64,000 nucleotides of DNA, from assembly GCF_012979535.1 (NCBI RefSeq), contig NZ_CP053015.1, forward strand, positions 62,001 to 126,000, in the 5' to 3' direction. Positions within the stretch are counted from its first letter, which is position 1; each line of letters starts with the position of its first letter. Below the pieces are notes generated by a model that did not search any database, was not told the origin of the DNA, and saw only the letters and a list, made by a program, of their open reading frames with translations. Of this stretch, positions 63,240 through 64,000 are shown in pieces. A program made the position numbers and the translations under genes. This stretch comes from Sphingomonas lacunae (lineage in GTDB: Bacteria > Pseudomonadota > Alphaproteobacteria > Sphingomonadales > Sphingomonadaceae).

Positions 63240-63734
63240 CTATTGCCTGCCCCGTTTCAGCGTGACGAAATCAAACGCCGGCCGCCCATCCACCGCCGGG
63301 TGAGCGATGCGGGCAACCTCTTCCCAGTCAGCCGGATCAGGGGCGTCGACAAAGGTGTCGCCATCCGGTTCGGCATGGACTTCAGTCAGTTCGATACGGT
63401 CGGCCAGCGGCAGAAACTGCGCCCAGATTTCCGCGCCGCCGATCACGCAGACGTGAGGCGCGTTGGCCAGCGCCAGTGCCTGCTCAACACTGGTGGCGGG
63501 CTCCGCCCCTTCGGCTGACCAGTCGGCATCGCGGGTCAGGACGATATGGCGCCGTCCCTCCAAAAGGCCGGGAAGCGAATCAAACGTCTTGCGACCCATC
63601 ACCATCGGTCGGCCCATGGTAATTTGCTTGAAGTGCCGCAAATCATCCGGCAACCGCCAGGGCAAGCGCCCATCCCGGCCGATCACGCCATTGTCCGCGC
63701 GGGCAAGGACAAGGATGATCTCGGGATGGTTCAT
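63240..63734 (-). CDS. folA: Dihydrofolate reductase
   Basis: A 164-residue DHFR: IILVLARADNGVIGRDGRLPWRLPDDLRHF (N-terminal substrate site with Asp), then MGRKTFDSLPG and ICVIGGAEIWAQ-like CVIGGAEIWAQFLPLAD. It makes tetrahydrofolate with NADPH. The ATG at 63734 overlaps the purK stop (ATGA), and a longer frame starting at 63761 would overlap purK further without need. It is coupled with purK, and purine synthesis uses its product. Confidence 0.95.
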   Translation of the reverse strand: MNHPEIILVLARADNGVIGRDGRLPWRLPDDLRHFKQITMGRPMVMGRKTFDSLPGLLEGRRHIVLTRDADWSAEGAEPATSVEQALALANAPHVCVIGGAEIWAQFLPLADRIELTEVHAEPDGDTFVDAPDPADWEEVARIAHPAVDGRPAFDFVTLKRGRQ

Positions 63735-64000
63735 GCCGCCCCCGAGCCTTGGCTGACCCATGTGGCGTGGCCCATCTTTCGCCCTGCCCGGCCATGCCCC
63801 TTGCCATAAAGGTGCAGGCGACAGGTCTTGTCAGACAGGAAATGCTGCCACCGGTCGACATCAGCACCGATGATATTGTGCATTTCGACACTGGCGCCAG
63901 TCAGAGTGGTAGCGCCCAGCGGCAGGCCGCATATCGCGCGGATATGATTTTCGAACTGGCTGGTGACCGCCCCTTCGATGGTCCAGTGGCCGCTGTTGTG
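63731..64000 (-). CDS. purK: N5-carboxyaminoimidazole ribonucleotide synthase, C-terminal 89 residues (partial)
   Basis: The frame is open from the window edge at 64000 to TGA at 63731. It reads HNSGHWTIEGAVTSQFE at the start, the conserved PurK segment, then MHNIIGADVDRW, LHLYGKGHGRAGRKMGH near the end. It converts AIR to N5-CAIR with bicarbonate and ATP. The stop codon overlaps the folA start. Only the last quarter is inside the window. Its presence with purT shows that purine synthesis genes cluster at this end of the window. Confidence 0.9.
   Translation of the reverse strand, partial: HNSGHWTIEGAVTSQFENHIRAICGLPLGATTLTGASVEMHNIIGADVDRWQHFLSDKTCRLHLYGKGHGRAGRKMGHATWVSQGSGAA

Overview
The window looks like the chromosome of an alphaproteobacterium, most likely a member of the Sphingomonadales. 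Codon use is GC-rich. The gene set points the same way: a PrsK/PrsR two-component pair with a TIGR03013-type glycosyltransferase, a DUF3035 lipoprotein, a long 530-residue isocitrate lyase beside an ScfR/RamB-type regulator, a serial lspA-ileS-ribF-folA-purK block, and many families with hydrophobic aromatic or CoA substrates. The exact genus cannot be read from the sequence alone. No tRNA, rRNA, CRISPR array, complete insertion sequence or replication origin was seen.

Layout. Positions 1-6151 hold a hexuronate catabolism locus. On the minus strand a LacI regulator is followed by an RpiB/LacAB-family isomerase, kduD and the first 14 codons of kdgK at the window edge. Divergently, a 2-keto-4-pentenoate hydratase-like enzyme, an ExuT-like MFS transporter and an FAD oxidoreductase are encoded. 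The same 12-bp sequence (TTGACACCGGTT) lies upstream of both arms and is a likely shared LacI-family operator. Positions 6152-7159 are a gene-free tract of palindromes and tandem repeats. Positions 7160-10198 hold two orphan RHS toxin cassettes on the minus strand. Each is an RHS core fragment with a different C-terminal domain, followed at once by a small candidate immunity gene. One toxin domain has a HExxH zinc-peptidase motif. The other is followed by a 50-residue two-helix membrane protein that is easily overlooked. A 19-bp direct repeat brackets the second cassette.

Positions 10245-15825 are a TetR-headed run of CoA/aldehyde metabolism genes (aldehyde dehydrogenase, enoyl-CoA hydratase, SDR) ending in a HAD lipoprotein phosphatase and a NUDIX hydrolase joined by ATGA overlaps. 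Next come an acyl-CoA dehydrogenase, an L,D-transpeptidase, an acyl-CoA ligase, a DAACS symporter, a nuclease and an aldo/keto reductase. Positions 22960-29183 carry NnrU, two tandem amidohydrolases (one lacking metal ligands), a POT peptide transporter, a nitroreductase and a GntR/YtrA regulator. Positions 29213-36021 are an overlapping four-gene unit: glycosyltransferase, prsK, prsR and a TPR protein. Positions 36130-39571 are the ScfR-like regulator, aceA and a 55-residue protein.

Positions 39658-46877 carry a MobA-like nucleotidyltransferase, a polysaccharide flippase, an isoprenylcysteine methyltransferase-like protein, a P-loop kinase and three further proteins. Positions 47153-55981 hold a PepSY protein, rpsI-rplM, ctaA, a merC-like gene with zur, a secreted two-repeat protein and dxs. 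The end is purT facing a tight minus-strand chain purK-folA-dipeptidase-ribF-ileS-lspA-DUF3035. Annotation rests on reading translations and motifs; no database search was run.
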